From assembly GCA_030512335.1 (NCBI GenBank), contig JAULSU010000003.1:5580001-5644000 (forward strand): 64,000 nucleotides of DNA, given 5' to 3'. The DNA is from Immersiella caudata. Its lineage: Eukaryota > Ascomycota > Sordariomycetes > Sordariales > Lasiosphaeriaceae. Below are positions 46,775-55,828 of the stretch, one piece after another (within the stretch, counting starts at the first letter, position 1; every line of letters starts with the position of its first letter). The notes beneath the pieces are model-generated. The model had not been told where the DNA came from and made no database searches. It saw only the letters and a list, made by a program, of their open reading frames with translations. The position numbers and the translations under genes are program-made.

Positions 46775-47977
46775 TGAAATGGCTGTGGACGGTGTGGGCG
46801 TTCGACTTGGGGGACTCTATTCGTTTGGCGGACTTTTGATTCGTTACTTGCAATGAATGGGGCAGCAGCAGCGGCGGCGCAGGTGTTGGGACAGGGTCAC
46901 GGCAAAAGATTTCACGGGTGGGTTGGGAACACCCAGCTTGATACTCAGGGGCTCATTGGGCTTCTCCAGTGCGGCCTTTACTTTCGCGCTATTTTCACCG
47001 TCATCTTTGGCACAAGGTCAGCGACTTGGCGGGATACATTCCTGTTTGGACAGAAGTCGGCGACATGCCCGATCACGACATTAGTTCATGATCGGCCCGT
47101 CCGTTCTGCACGCTGCAGGGAACTTTGACAACCTTGACGAAGGAAAAGGCACAATGCACATGTGTGCTTTTGCAGGGTAGTTGCGCGTCCCTATGTGGTC
47201 TTCAAGGGAGGTCCCTTTTGGACGAATGTGGCTGCGGTGGCTGATTTATTTTTATCCGTCCACACCGACTTGAGGACCAACGTCCTGGCTCTGATTCTCC
47301 CTCGTCACCAATCTGCTGGGTGGAGATGATGTCACTTCGGCTTGTATCGCTGGTTGTCTTCTCCAGAAGAGACCAAGGGAGCTGAGCGCATTTCCGTTTC
47401 CTCTACACCTCAACGTATCCCGCTCGAAAAGACCCTCATACCTGATTCAAGTCCCTTGTTACAGGAGCGGGTGGGCCCTGAATCCCGACGCACTGGCACG
47501 CAAAAAAAAAAAAACCGTTTCATCTTCGCCCTCCAGGGCTGAGGTGACAGACGCGGCCCGACGCAGTGGAAGCCAGGGGTAGAACAGCCGACTTTGCGCA
47601 CGGCCTACCGGAAAGGGAAGCAAAATGCTGAGGTGCGGTGCAGAGAAACGCCTCCATCGCGAAGCTATCCCGAATAGGAAATTTGTTGTGCGACGGGAGA
47701 CCAATGATGCCCCTGAGTGGGGATGCACGGGAGAGGGGTTGAACGGGGGCGGAAGATGTCGCGGCAGAGGAATGTGAAGTGAGGGTTGGGGTTTGGGATG
47801 AGTTGTGATGTTTCATGAGGCTGTGCCAGTGAGGTCGTGGTTATAAGACGGTGTTCTGTCTTGCCATTATCTTGATTCAGACGCTCAAGTTCGAAGCACC
47901 GAAAACCAGAGCTCCCTTCAACCATCACCACCCTTTAACACCCTGACATCCAAACTCAACACACCCAAACCACCAAA
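46775..47977. other. Gene-free interval
   Basis: An A-run of about 12 lies at 47,503-47,514. No coding stretch is convincing. The last 150 bp, ending in a CCAAA-rich leader, are the presumptive promoter/5' UTR of the next gene. Confidence 0.45.
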
Positions 47978-50527
47978 ATGTCCGTCTCGACCATCAAAAT
48001 CTACATCTCCACCGCCCTCGAATACCTCTCCTCCCCCTACCGCACCGACGACGTCGAACCCACCCTCGCCGAAGCCGAATCCCGCCTCCCCAACATCTCC
48101 CCCGAAGAAGCCGCCCCTCTGATCGCCCAAATCGCCGACATCCGCGCCCAGCTCGACAATATCGTCAAGCCTGCCGACACGCGCCAAATCACCGCCGCGC
48201 AGGGCAAGATCAAGCAAGCCCTCAACCACATTGACACCAACCGCGGGAACCTCAACGATGGAGACAAAGAGTTTGTTGAAGAGCTGTTCAAGATAGCGGT
48301 GGGGTTCTTGGATAATATCACGGATGAAAGAAAGGCAGAGAAGCTGAAAGCGCCAGTGTTGGATGAGATGGAGAGGATTAGACGGCAGTATGGCACAGCT
48401 CCGGCGCAGCAGATGGTGGTTCCGGTTGTGCAGGAGGCGGCGCCTGTCCCGCAGAGACCGCCGCCGATGGGGGGGTATTATGAGGCGAAGAGGAAGGTGT
48501 TTTGGGCGAATGACTATTTGGGGACGCCGGGGAAGGCGGGTCAGGCCGAAGGGGAGATTGTTGCTGCGGAGGGGTTGATTGTCGGGGATGCGTCGGCTGA
48601 GGCGGAGGCGCTGAGGGGGGAGATTGAGGGGTTGAGGGGGAAGTTGGCGGGGATGGGGGTGTCAGGGTCGGGCTCGGGCTCGAGGGATATGTTGAAGAAG
48701 GGGGTGGAGAAGGGGTTGGCAAAGGGGGCGGAGAAGATGAAGGGCGTCTTTGGGAGTGGGAGTTTGGGTGGGTGGTTGGGAAGAGGGGAGAATCAGGGGG
48801 GGTATCAGCAAGAGTACCGAACGCAGCAGCCTGAGCAGCAGCATCAACCTCAGTATCAACCTCAGCAACCTGAGCAGCAGTACCGAGCGCCGCCTCCTGT
48901 TCCCGCCGCGGGGCCGTCGCAGTCAGACCAGGAAGCCATCAACCGCGCCCGTCAGACCATCATGCAGGCCCGCTCCTACATCGAGTCTCGCCGCACCGAT
49001 CCCGTCGAGTCACTCCTTTTCGACGCGACAAACACCCTTGCGACAGTGCCGGACATCCACAAAGCTCCACTTCTTTCTGAAATCTCCCGGCTTCGTGTCG
49101 ATCTCGACTCGGGTATTCGTGCGGAGGAAACCCGCCAGATCACCTCCGAGCTCGACCGGCGCCTCCACAGCATCGAGCAGGACATTGGCAATACCAACAA
49201 CTTCCCTTACTCGGTCCGGTCGTACAATGATCGTTTCGCCCGGTCTGATGTCTCTCGCGTCTTGACACCAGACCTCATTTCGTCATACGAGGCAAAGCTC
49301 AAGGATCTCTTGGATCGCCAAACCAGTCATCTCAAGACGGACACACTCGCCAAGGCGGAGGCAGCGGTCCAAAACCTGCGCGAAAGACTGGAAACAAATC
49401 CCTTCGCCGGTCTCCAGGGCTACGACGTCAACAGAGCGGACGGAGACGTCAAGTCCCTCCGCTACGCCGCCGAGCGCGAGGTGAACCAGCTCCCCGAAGG
49501 AGACTCCGACCGTCTGCGCCTCGAAGCCGACATCGCCGCCCTCCAACAGAAGGTAGACGACTACTCCTCCGCCTGGGGCAAGGACGAGCTCCACAAAGAA
49601 GCCCGCCGCGAATGGGACTCCAACGAATCCACTTTCACCGGCTGGGAATCCGAAACCTTTTCCTTCTCCCCCTCCTCTCCCCTCGACGAGCCCGATCTCC
49701 GCCTCACCCGCCTCGGCATCTACCGCACAAAATACTATCTCTTCGAAGACACCACCGTCCAGCGCACCCGTGACGAAAACCCCTCCGACCCCGTCATCAC
49801 CGACCTCACCACCACCGCCACCACCCTCCTCAAAACCCTCTGTTCCAAACTCGCCGACGCCTACAACACCGTCCTCTCCCACGCCGAAACCCTTCCCGCC
49901 CCCATCGAAGACCAGTACCTCCGCTCCAAGCCAACCTTCCTCCTCACCGCCGCCGAGAACATCTTCTCCCAAACCCCCCTCTACGACGCCGTCGTAGGAC
50001 GCATCAAATCTCTCATTTCCAAATGGGATTCCGAAATCGCCGCCATCGAGAAATCACGCGTAGATCTCTGCCACCGACTAACCGTCGAAGGCGTGGATAA
50101 ATGGCCCTCTCTCATATCCTCGGTTCCGTTTGTCGACATTGCCACCTTCGATCCCGCCACCGCCCAGCCAGGTTCGTACATCCACCTCCAATCCGTCTAC
50201 AACCGTCAGGGCTGGGACTTTGGCGGGGAGTACGGGTTTAGTATGCGCTACCAGGGGGTTCCGATCGGGGGGTGGTATGAGGAGGAGATTGTCAAGGCCA
50301 TGGAGCATGCGGCGTACGGGTTGAAGTTGAAGGTGGATGATCATGAGGCGTGGGATGTGGTGGGGGTGATAATGGGCAAGGGGACGATTAAGGAGAGGAT
50401 GAAGAGGTTGGTTAGGTATGGGAGTGGGTATGAGGAGGAGGTGGAGGAGTGGGTTGGGGTGGAGTGTTTGCGGGTGAGGGTTGTGGGGATTCGGGCGGGG
50501 CCGGTTGTTGTTGCGCCGAGGGTTTAA
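47978..50527 (+). CDS. Large helical protein with internal duplication, function unknown
   Basis: Single exon, 849 residues; family not recognised. Residues about 5-95 and about 318-408 are diverged copies: both contain a helix ending in a proline-rich turn, then APL..EI..LR..LD and a shared TRQIT, then a heptad-like helix. A weaker third copy may lie near 486-525. Between the two copies is a Gly-rich, Gln/Pro-rich linker (about 215-310, with QQPEQQ repeats). The C-terminal 300 residues look globular, including a WDSNESTFTGWESETFSF block and a GWDFGGEYGFSMRYQGVPIGGW strand region. No signal peptide or membrane segment. It may be a membrane- or cytoskeleton-associated helical scaffold (inference only). 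Confidence 0.78.
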   Translation: MSVSTIKIYISTALEYLSSPYRTDDVEPTLAEAESRLPNISPEEAAPLIAQIADIRAQLDNIVKPADTRQITAAQGKIKQALNHIDTNRGNLNDGDKEFVEELFKIAVGFLDNITDERKAEKLKAPVLDEMERIRRQYGTAPAQQMVVPVVQEAAPVPQRPPPMGGYYEAKRKVFWANDYLGTPGKAGQAEGEIVAAEGLIVGDASAEAEALRGEIEGLRGKLAGMGVSGSGSGSRDMLKKGVEKGLAKGAEKMKGVFGSGSLGGWLGRGENQGGYQQEYRTQQPEQQHQPQYQPQQPEQQYRAPPPVPAAGPSQSDQEAINRARQTIMQARSYIESRRTDPVESLLFDATNTLATVPDIHKAPLLSEISRLRVDLDSGIRAEETRQITSELDRRLHSIEQDIGNTNNFPYSVRSYNDRFARSDVSRVLTPDLISSYEAKLKDLLDRQTSHLKTDTLAKAEAAVQNLRERLETNPFAGLQGYDVNRADGDVKSLRYAAEREVNQLPEGDSDRLRLEADIAALQQKVDDYSSAWGKDELHKEARREWDSNESTFTGWESETFSFSPSSPLDEPDLRLTRLGIYRTKYYLFEDTTVQRTRDENPSDPVITDLTTTATTLLKTLCSKLADAYNTVLSHAETLPAPIEDQYLRSKPTFLLTAAENIFSQTPLYDAVVGRIKSLISKWDSEIAAIEKSRVDLCHRLTVEGVDKWPSLISSVPFVDIATFDPATAQPGSYIHLQSVYNRQGWDFGGEYGFSMRYQGVPIGGWYEEEIVKAMEHAAYGLKLKVDDHEAWDVVGVIMGKGTIKERMKRLVRYGSGYEEEVEEWVGVECLRVRVVGIRAGPVVVAPRV

Positions 50528-50810
50528 ACCCCGGGCGTGGTTACAGGTGAGTGGAATAAAGTAGAGGCCGAAATGAGTGTCCAGCAATTCAATGTTCAAA
50601 ATGCTCCGAGAAAGGCCACTTTGTGGCCAACAGTGACTCATACAGTGCGCTTTTCAGACACTTGGTACAGTCCAAAAATTAAAAGCATAGACCACCTTGG
50701 CCCAGGTGTTAGCTGACTAAGAAGATGGCCAAAATGAAATTAAGCGGATGTAACGATTATAACTGGTTAATTACATATCATGCGCCAGTTTAGAGACTAC
50801 TGTAGAAACG

Positions 50811-52649
50811 CCCTCGCTTCTCCATTGCTCCACAGCAGCTAAAGACGACATTGTGTCTGGATGCTTCCTACCAATCACTTGCTGCCGAGCCTGGGCGCAG
50901 CGTTCCATCAAGGCCAAAGCTTCTTGATACCGGCCCTGACTTTTCCAGGTAAATGCGAGGTTGGCTATGCTCGTCAGCGTATCTGGGTGATTGGCCCTAA
51001 GCTTAGTCTTGCTCATCTCCATCACCTGCACCTCCAGCTTCTCAGCCTCCTCCCACCGGCCCTGGTTCCTGTATGTCGACGCTAGGTTAACCATACTTGT
51101 CAGCGTATCTGGGTAATTAGCCCTAAGCTTAGTCTTACGAATCTCCATCACCTGCACGTCCAGCTTCTCAGCCTCCTCCCACTAGCCCTGGTTCCAAAAT
51201 GTCAACACTAGGTTGGCCATACTTGTCAGCGTATCTGGGTGATTGGCCCTAAGCTTAGTCTTGCTTATCTCTATTACCTGCATCTCTAGCTTCTTAGCCT
51301 CCTCCCACCGGCCCTAGTTCCTATATATCGACACTAGGTTAGCTATACTTATCAGCGTATCTGGGTAATTAGCCCTAAGCTTAGTTTTACTTATCTCTAT
51401 CACCTGTACCTCTAGCTTTTTAGCCTCCTCCCACCGGCCTTAGTTCTTATATATTAACGCTAGGTTAGCTATACTTATTAACGTATTTGGGTGATTAGCC
51501 CTAAGCTTAGTTTTACAAATCTCTATCACTTACACGTCTAACTTCTCAGTCTCCTCTTACCGGCCCTAGTTCTAAAATGTTAACGCTAGGTTAGTTATAC
51601 TTGTTAGTGTATCTGGGTGATTAGCCCTAAGCTTAGTCTTGCGAATCTCCATCACCTGCACATCTAGCTTCTTAGCCTCCTCCCACTAGCCCTGGTTTTA
51701 AAATGTTAACACTAGGTTAGCCATACTTATTAGCGTATCTGGGTGATTAGCCTTAAGCTTAGTCTTACTTATCTCCATTATTTACACCTTTAGCTTCTTA
51801 GCCTTCTCCCACCGGCCCTAGTTCTTATATATTAACGCTAGGTTAGCCATACTTATTAGCGTATCTGGGTGATTAGCCTTAAGCTTAATCTTGCTTATCT
51901 TTATCACCTGCACCTTTAGCTTCTTAGCCTCCTCCTACCAGCCCTAGTTCTTATATATTAACACTAGGTTGGCTATACTTGTCAGTATATCTGGGTGATT
52001 AGCCCCAAGCTTAGTCTTGTAAATCTCTATCACCTGTACGTCTAGCTTCTCAGCCTCCTCCCACCGGCCCTGGTTCTAAAATGTTAACGCTAGGTTAGCT
52101 ATATTTGTCAGTATATCTGGGTGATTAGCCTTAAGCTTAATCTTGCTTATCTTTATCACCTGCACCTTTAACTTCTCAGCCTCCTCCCACCGGCCCTGGT
52201 TCCTGTATGTTAACACTAGGTTAGTTATACTTGTTAGCGTATCTGGGTAATTGGCCCTAAGCTTAGTCTTATAAATCTTTATCACCTGTACGTCTAGTTT
52301 CTCAGCCTCCTCCCACCAGCCCTGGTTCTAAAATGTTAACACTAGGTTAGCCATACTTGTTAGCGTATCTGGGTGATTAGCCCTAAGCTTAATTTTACTT
52401 ATCTTTATTACTTACACCTTTAGCTTTTTAACCTCCTCCCACTAGCCTTAATTCCTGTATATCGACGTTAGGTTAGTTATACTTATCAGCGTATCTAGGT
52501 GATTAGCCCTAAGCTTAGTCTTACTTATCTTTATCACCTGTACCTCCAGCTTCTTAGCCTCCTCCCACCAGCCCTAGTTCCTGTATATCGATGCTAGGTT
52601 AGCCATACTTATCAGTGTATTTAAGTGATTAGCCTTAAACTTAGTTTTA
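50811..52649. repeat. 126-bp tandem repeat (TPR array, about 14 full units)
   Basis: The marker CAGCGTATCTGGGT and its mutated forms recur exactly every 126 bp (for example 50975, 51101, 51227) up to about 52,612. The period equals 42 codons, one TPR. Similarity between units is high enough to attract RIP and to allow unequal exchange. Confidence 0.9.
52645..52649. repeat. Target-site duplication, left copy (TTTTA)
   Basis: Five bases directly before the 5' LTR, repeated at 61101-61105 directly after the 3' LTR; 5 bp is the usual Ty3/gypsy duplication size. Confidence 0.9.
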
Positions 52650-53139
52650 TGTGACGACCTGCGGGCCACCCTTGTGGCCGGAACGGACCGACGTGTCCCC
52701 GCAGGCGCCACAGTACAGGGCACCGTGTAGCAACCACTTAACACTGTGTGATCTGTGCCAAGGAATCCGCTCTGTCACAGATCAAGCAGAGACCCACAGA
52801 GCACTTGCTCTGTGATCTGTAAACACCAAGGGACGGAGCAACAGATCAAGGTACAAGTTACATCTCCATTAGTTAGTATAGATAGCCATCATCGTACCCA
52901 CGATGGTGTGAGGAACCTTCTGTTCCTCACGCAAGTATTCGCTCGTCAATTGAACTACCTTCGATTGTGTCCTACTGCACCAACACTTGGAGTGTTGCTC
53001 TGTCTTATAGTGACATACGACCATCCTTGACCAGTGAACCCCCGTCTGTAAGGACTTGCCTCTGCACTACTCCTCTCTGCCCACCCATTCTATCTAACGA
53101 CCCTGCCGACCGCCTGTCGACAGGCCAGAGGTCGTAACA
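52650..53139 (+). repeat. 5' LTR (490 bp)
   Basis: Begins TGTGACGACCT and ends AGGTCGTAACA, an 11-bp terminal inverted repeat with one mismatch and the canonical TG..CA ends. By eye the copy is identical to the 3' LTR. It contains a short inverted TCTGT/ACAGATC-rich region (about 52,745-52,850), and ACATACGACCAT at 53013-53024, which matches the start of fungal 5S rRNA. It should carry the promoter for the genomic RNA. Confidence 0.97.
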
Positions 53140-53191
53140 CGATACTTGCGTCTACCCTTTAGAGACCAGTATTACAGAGCTTACAGACACC

Positions 53192-55828
53192 ATGTCCGCC
53201 GTTGGATCCTCATCGCAAAACCCCTCTAGGGGTAACAACAACGATGGGACCGACGACGTGTCCCTTCCCTCTCCTCCTCAACCTACCAGCCCGGAGACCT
53301 CGGACAATGACGAACTCACTAGAGACGAACTCCGAACCCTGATGGGAAAGTTCGTCAACTCCCTAGCGAGGTCTAATGCCACCGATTCAGCAATCGCTGC
53401 ACGAACGATCAAAACCGGCAATCCCAAGCCCTTCACAGGGAAGGCCTCGGAACTTTCACCATGGCTTACTCACCTGCAACTCAACTTCCGTTTGCAGAAC
53501 ACTTCCCGGATCGAGACCAAGATCATGTACGCAGCCTCCTGGATGGAAGGAGACCCCAGCCTATGGTTCAATGGAATCCTCAACGACTATTTCTCGTCCG
53601 TCCCCGACGAAAGGCGACCTATCACTGCCAGAATCTTCGACGCAGACGAAGGATGGGTCAACTTCGAACACGAGATCACCAGGATGTACGGAGAACGCGA
53701 CGAACAAAAGCAAGCCGAAGACCGCTTGGAACGGCTGGGCCAGACTAGCTCGGCTGCAGCCTATCTTTCCGCCTTCAATCGAGACCGCTACCGAGTCAAC
53801 TGGGATGAGTCTGCTCTTAAGCACCGCTTCTACAAGGGCCTCAAACCCCAAGTCAAGGACGAGCTGTGCAAGTTGGATCGCTACGCACTTGATTTCGACG
53901 ACTACGCCAATGAAGCCATCAAGATCGACGCTCGCCTGTATGAACGAAAGATGGAAGATCGAGGACGCTACCAAACGCCTAAACCACAGCCGAAGGCCAA
54001 CGAAGGAAAGAAGTACCGACACCGGAGCACCGCACACGGTACCCACCCAGGACCAATGGATATCGGCATGGTGGGAAAAAGCGGAAAGAGCGCCCAGGGC
54101 CCGAACCCTAAGCCCAAGGATAAGTCGAAAATCCAGTGTTTCAACTGCAACAAAAACGGTCATTACGCACGGGAATGCCGCCAGGAGAAAAAGAAGGTCA
54201 GGTTCGACCCGTTACCAGAAGGAAAGACCGTTCGATCCAACAGCAAGGATGAAGTCACTATACGAATGGTCAACTCGGGAAGCGACGACGACCCGACCAC
54301 TTCCCTACCCCACTGGTCGGAAACCGATGACGAATACACCAGTGCAAGCGAAACCCAGTACGGGGATCCCCCGGAGCGACTACCCCTCTCAGGAGACACC
54401 GCCAGGGTAGTACGAGAACTCGCCGAAGGGATGGGTCAGCATTTCACCCGAGACACACCACCCCCCAGTGAGCACATGGCGGAGGAACGGAGACTGAGGA
54501 ATCGGGAACAAGGAGTGCCTATCCCTAGCTTGGAGACCCAACTAGCGACACTCGGAGCCAACATACCCAGGTCAAGTAGGGTTCCCCGGGGGGTTCAGGT
54601 TGCAGAAGACCGACCTACGGAAGGAACGCCTGCGTGGGACGAGGTACCTGAGGTGCAGGTCGACCAAGACCGACTCAGGGAACGAATCTCGGTCCCTTTA
54701 GGCCGAGGAATAATCCGAGGATCACGAAGAACGATGACCACCCCGAGACGCGACATGTTCCCCGGATGGGTCCAGAGAGCACGGGAGCACTACGTACAAA
54801 GCATGTTGTACGAAAGCCTGCCTGACGCCGAGAAGGAGCGTCAACAACACCGGGAATGGGCCGCCTCTAACAGAAACGCGCCAGCAGGTGGCCTGGGGAG
54901 TGTCTCTCCCAGAAACTACTACCAATTTCCTAACGTACGGCAAGCCCGAGTTTCCATGGCCAGATACCTAGGGAACCACCACACATTCTACGGACCGGAA
55001 TCGCTTTACCAGAAAGCACTGACCGAGATTCGTGTAGTCAAGGAAAGCATAAACCCGGCAACCGAAACGTCCATAACGCTCACCCTCCGAGGACAATTCT
55101 GCAACGCCATGAGAAGGTTCGTCAACGAACTAGAATTCGAACAGAGGGTAGAAGGAATCTACAACCCCCCCAGCTCCGTCTACCATTGGGGAGACTGGGA
55201 AGAGATTCCCGTGGTGAAGCGAACAACGGCTGGAAGAACGCTCAGCATGCCAAGCCTCGACTTACGCACCTCCACCCTCGGGGCCCTCCGAGGAGAGGAA
55301 GAACATTCGAAGATCCTTTGGATCAGTTGTGTCCACGACTTCTGCGACCTCCCCGCCCACAGGGGAATGAAGACATACTATGATCACTGGCCCACCATCC
55401 AAGAAGGAGGATCCGTGGCCTGTGTTTATGAGGGTATGCCTCAGAGTCACTACCAGGTACTTTCAGGAGGAACAAACCTCACGCTGTTCAACAACATCCC
55501 TGTGGCATGTACGGATGAGGGAAGGAAGGAACAGACGTTGGCTCGATGTCCCCGTCCTTCCTGCCCTATCCACCAGGACCTTAAGACCCGTGATTGGCAT
55601 CACCGGTTCCACCAAGGAACGTACGAAAACAGCGTCTTCGGAAACAACGCATGGCCGCTCATCCCCGAGTTCAGGCGAATGTGCGCCATCGAAGCCCAAG
55701 AAGCCGATTGGAACCTGAGGAAGGATGCCGAGCACCTCACGTACCACGTCCGAGCAATCCATGAAGCTCACCCCCGAATCCGCCTGGGAAACGGATTCAG
55801 GCCCTCCGCCAGGGCCGGAAACCAGTGA
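53192..55828 (+). CDS. gag: Retrotransposon Gag with long C-terminal extension
   Basis: 878 residues, ATG at 53192 about 50 bp after the LTR. Residues about 70-250 are a retrotransposon gag (capsid) domain (NPKPFTGKASELSPWL, WLQ-type helices, AAYLSAFNRDRYRVNWDE, RFYKGLKPQVKDEL). A single CCHC zinc knuckle starts at Cys316 (CFNCNKNGHYAREC), binding genomic RNA. Unusually, some 550 residues follow the knuckle: an acidic/charged region, then a compact part (about 570-870) with Cys/His patterns (CVHDFCDLPAH, CPRPSCPIHQ, WHHRFHQG) that could bind zinc. The stop TGA (55826-55828) lies 34 nt after a slippery heptamer, consistent with -1 frameshifting into pol. Confidence 0.9.
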   Translation: MSAVGSSSQNPSRGNNNDGTDDVSLPSPPQPTSPETSDNDELTRDELRTLMGKFVNSLARSNATDSAIAARTIKTGNPKPFTGKASELSPWLTHLQLNFRLQNTSRIETKIMYAASWMEGDPSLWFNGILNDYFSSVPDERRPITARIFDADEGWVNFEHEITRMYGERDEQKQAEDRLERLGQTSSAAAYLSAFNRDRYRVNWDESALKHRFYKGLKPQVKDELCKLDRYALDFDDYANEAIKIDARLYERKMEDRGRYQTPKPQPKANEGKKYRHRSTAHGTHPGPMDIGMVGKSGKSAQGPNPKPKDKSKIQCFNCNKNGHYARECRQEKKKVRFDPLPEGKTVRSNSKDEVTIRMVNSGSDDDPTTSLPHWSETDDEYTSASETQYGDPPERLPLSGDTARVVRELAEGMGQHFTRDTPPPSEHMAEERRLRNREQGVPIPSLETQLATLGANIPRSSRVPRGVQVAEDRPTEGTPAWDEVPEVQVDQDRLRERISVPLGRGIIRGSRRTMTTPRRDMFPGWVQRAREHYVQSMLYESLPDAEKERQQHREWAASNRNAPAGGLGSVSPRNYYQFPNVRQARVSMARYLGNHHTFYGPESLYQKALTEIRVVKESINPATETSITLTLRGQFCNAMRRFVNELEFEQRVEGIYNPPSSVYHWGDWEEIPVVKRTTAGRTLSMPSLDLRTSTLGALRGEEEHSKILWISCVHDFCDLPAHRGMKTYYDHWPTIQEGGSVACVYEGMPQSHYQVLSGGTNLTLFNNIPVACTDEGRKEQTLARCPRPSCPIHQDLKTRDWHHRFHQGTYENSVFGNNAWPLIPEFRRMCAIEAQEADWNLRKDAEHLTYHVRAIHEAHPRIRLGNGFRPSARAGNQ

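Larger units (their letters stand above)
50771..52649 (-). pseudogene. 3' part of NLR gene: TPR array and C-terminus, heavily mutated
   Basis: Continuation of the receptor gene that starts at 63931, cut off by the retrotransposon. The coding strand is minus. Each 42-residue unit follows the kinesin-light-chain-like TPR consensus of fungal NLRs (A-N-H-P-D-T-L-T-S-x-A-N-L-x-x-T-Y-x-N-Q-G-R-W-E-E-A). The end (50,771-51,157) is clean and has the usual cap with GRKHPDTMSSLAAV. The interior units carry many TAG codons where the repeat has Gln (CAG) or Trp (TGG), and many Val/Met-to-Ile and Gly/Arg changes. These are C-to-T and G-to-A substitutions as produced by RIP. No continuous frame remains, so the gene cannot make a full receptor. 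Confidence 0.85.

Noticed and set aside
50811..52649. Evenly spaced repeats reminiscent of a CRISPR array
   Set aside because: The 126-bp period is entirely explained by 42-residue TPR units, without spacers; the organism is a eukaryote.
52755..53030. 91-codon frame present in both LTRs
   Set aside because: Lies wholly inside the LTR and is duplicated only because the LTRs are identical; no motif.
53140..53160. tRNA primer-binding site next to the 5' LTR
   Set aside because: No TGG-starting complement of a tRNA 3' end is present; also not complementary to the tRNA-like gene at 59,766. Self-priming or an internal tRNA fragment is possible but unsupported.
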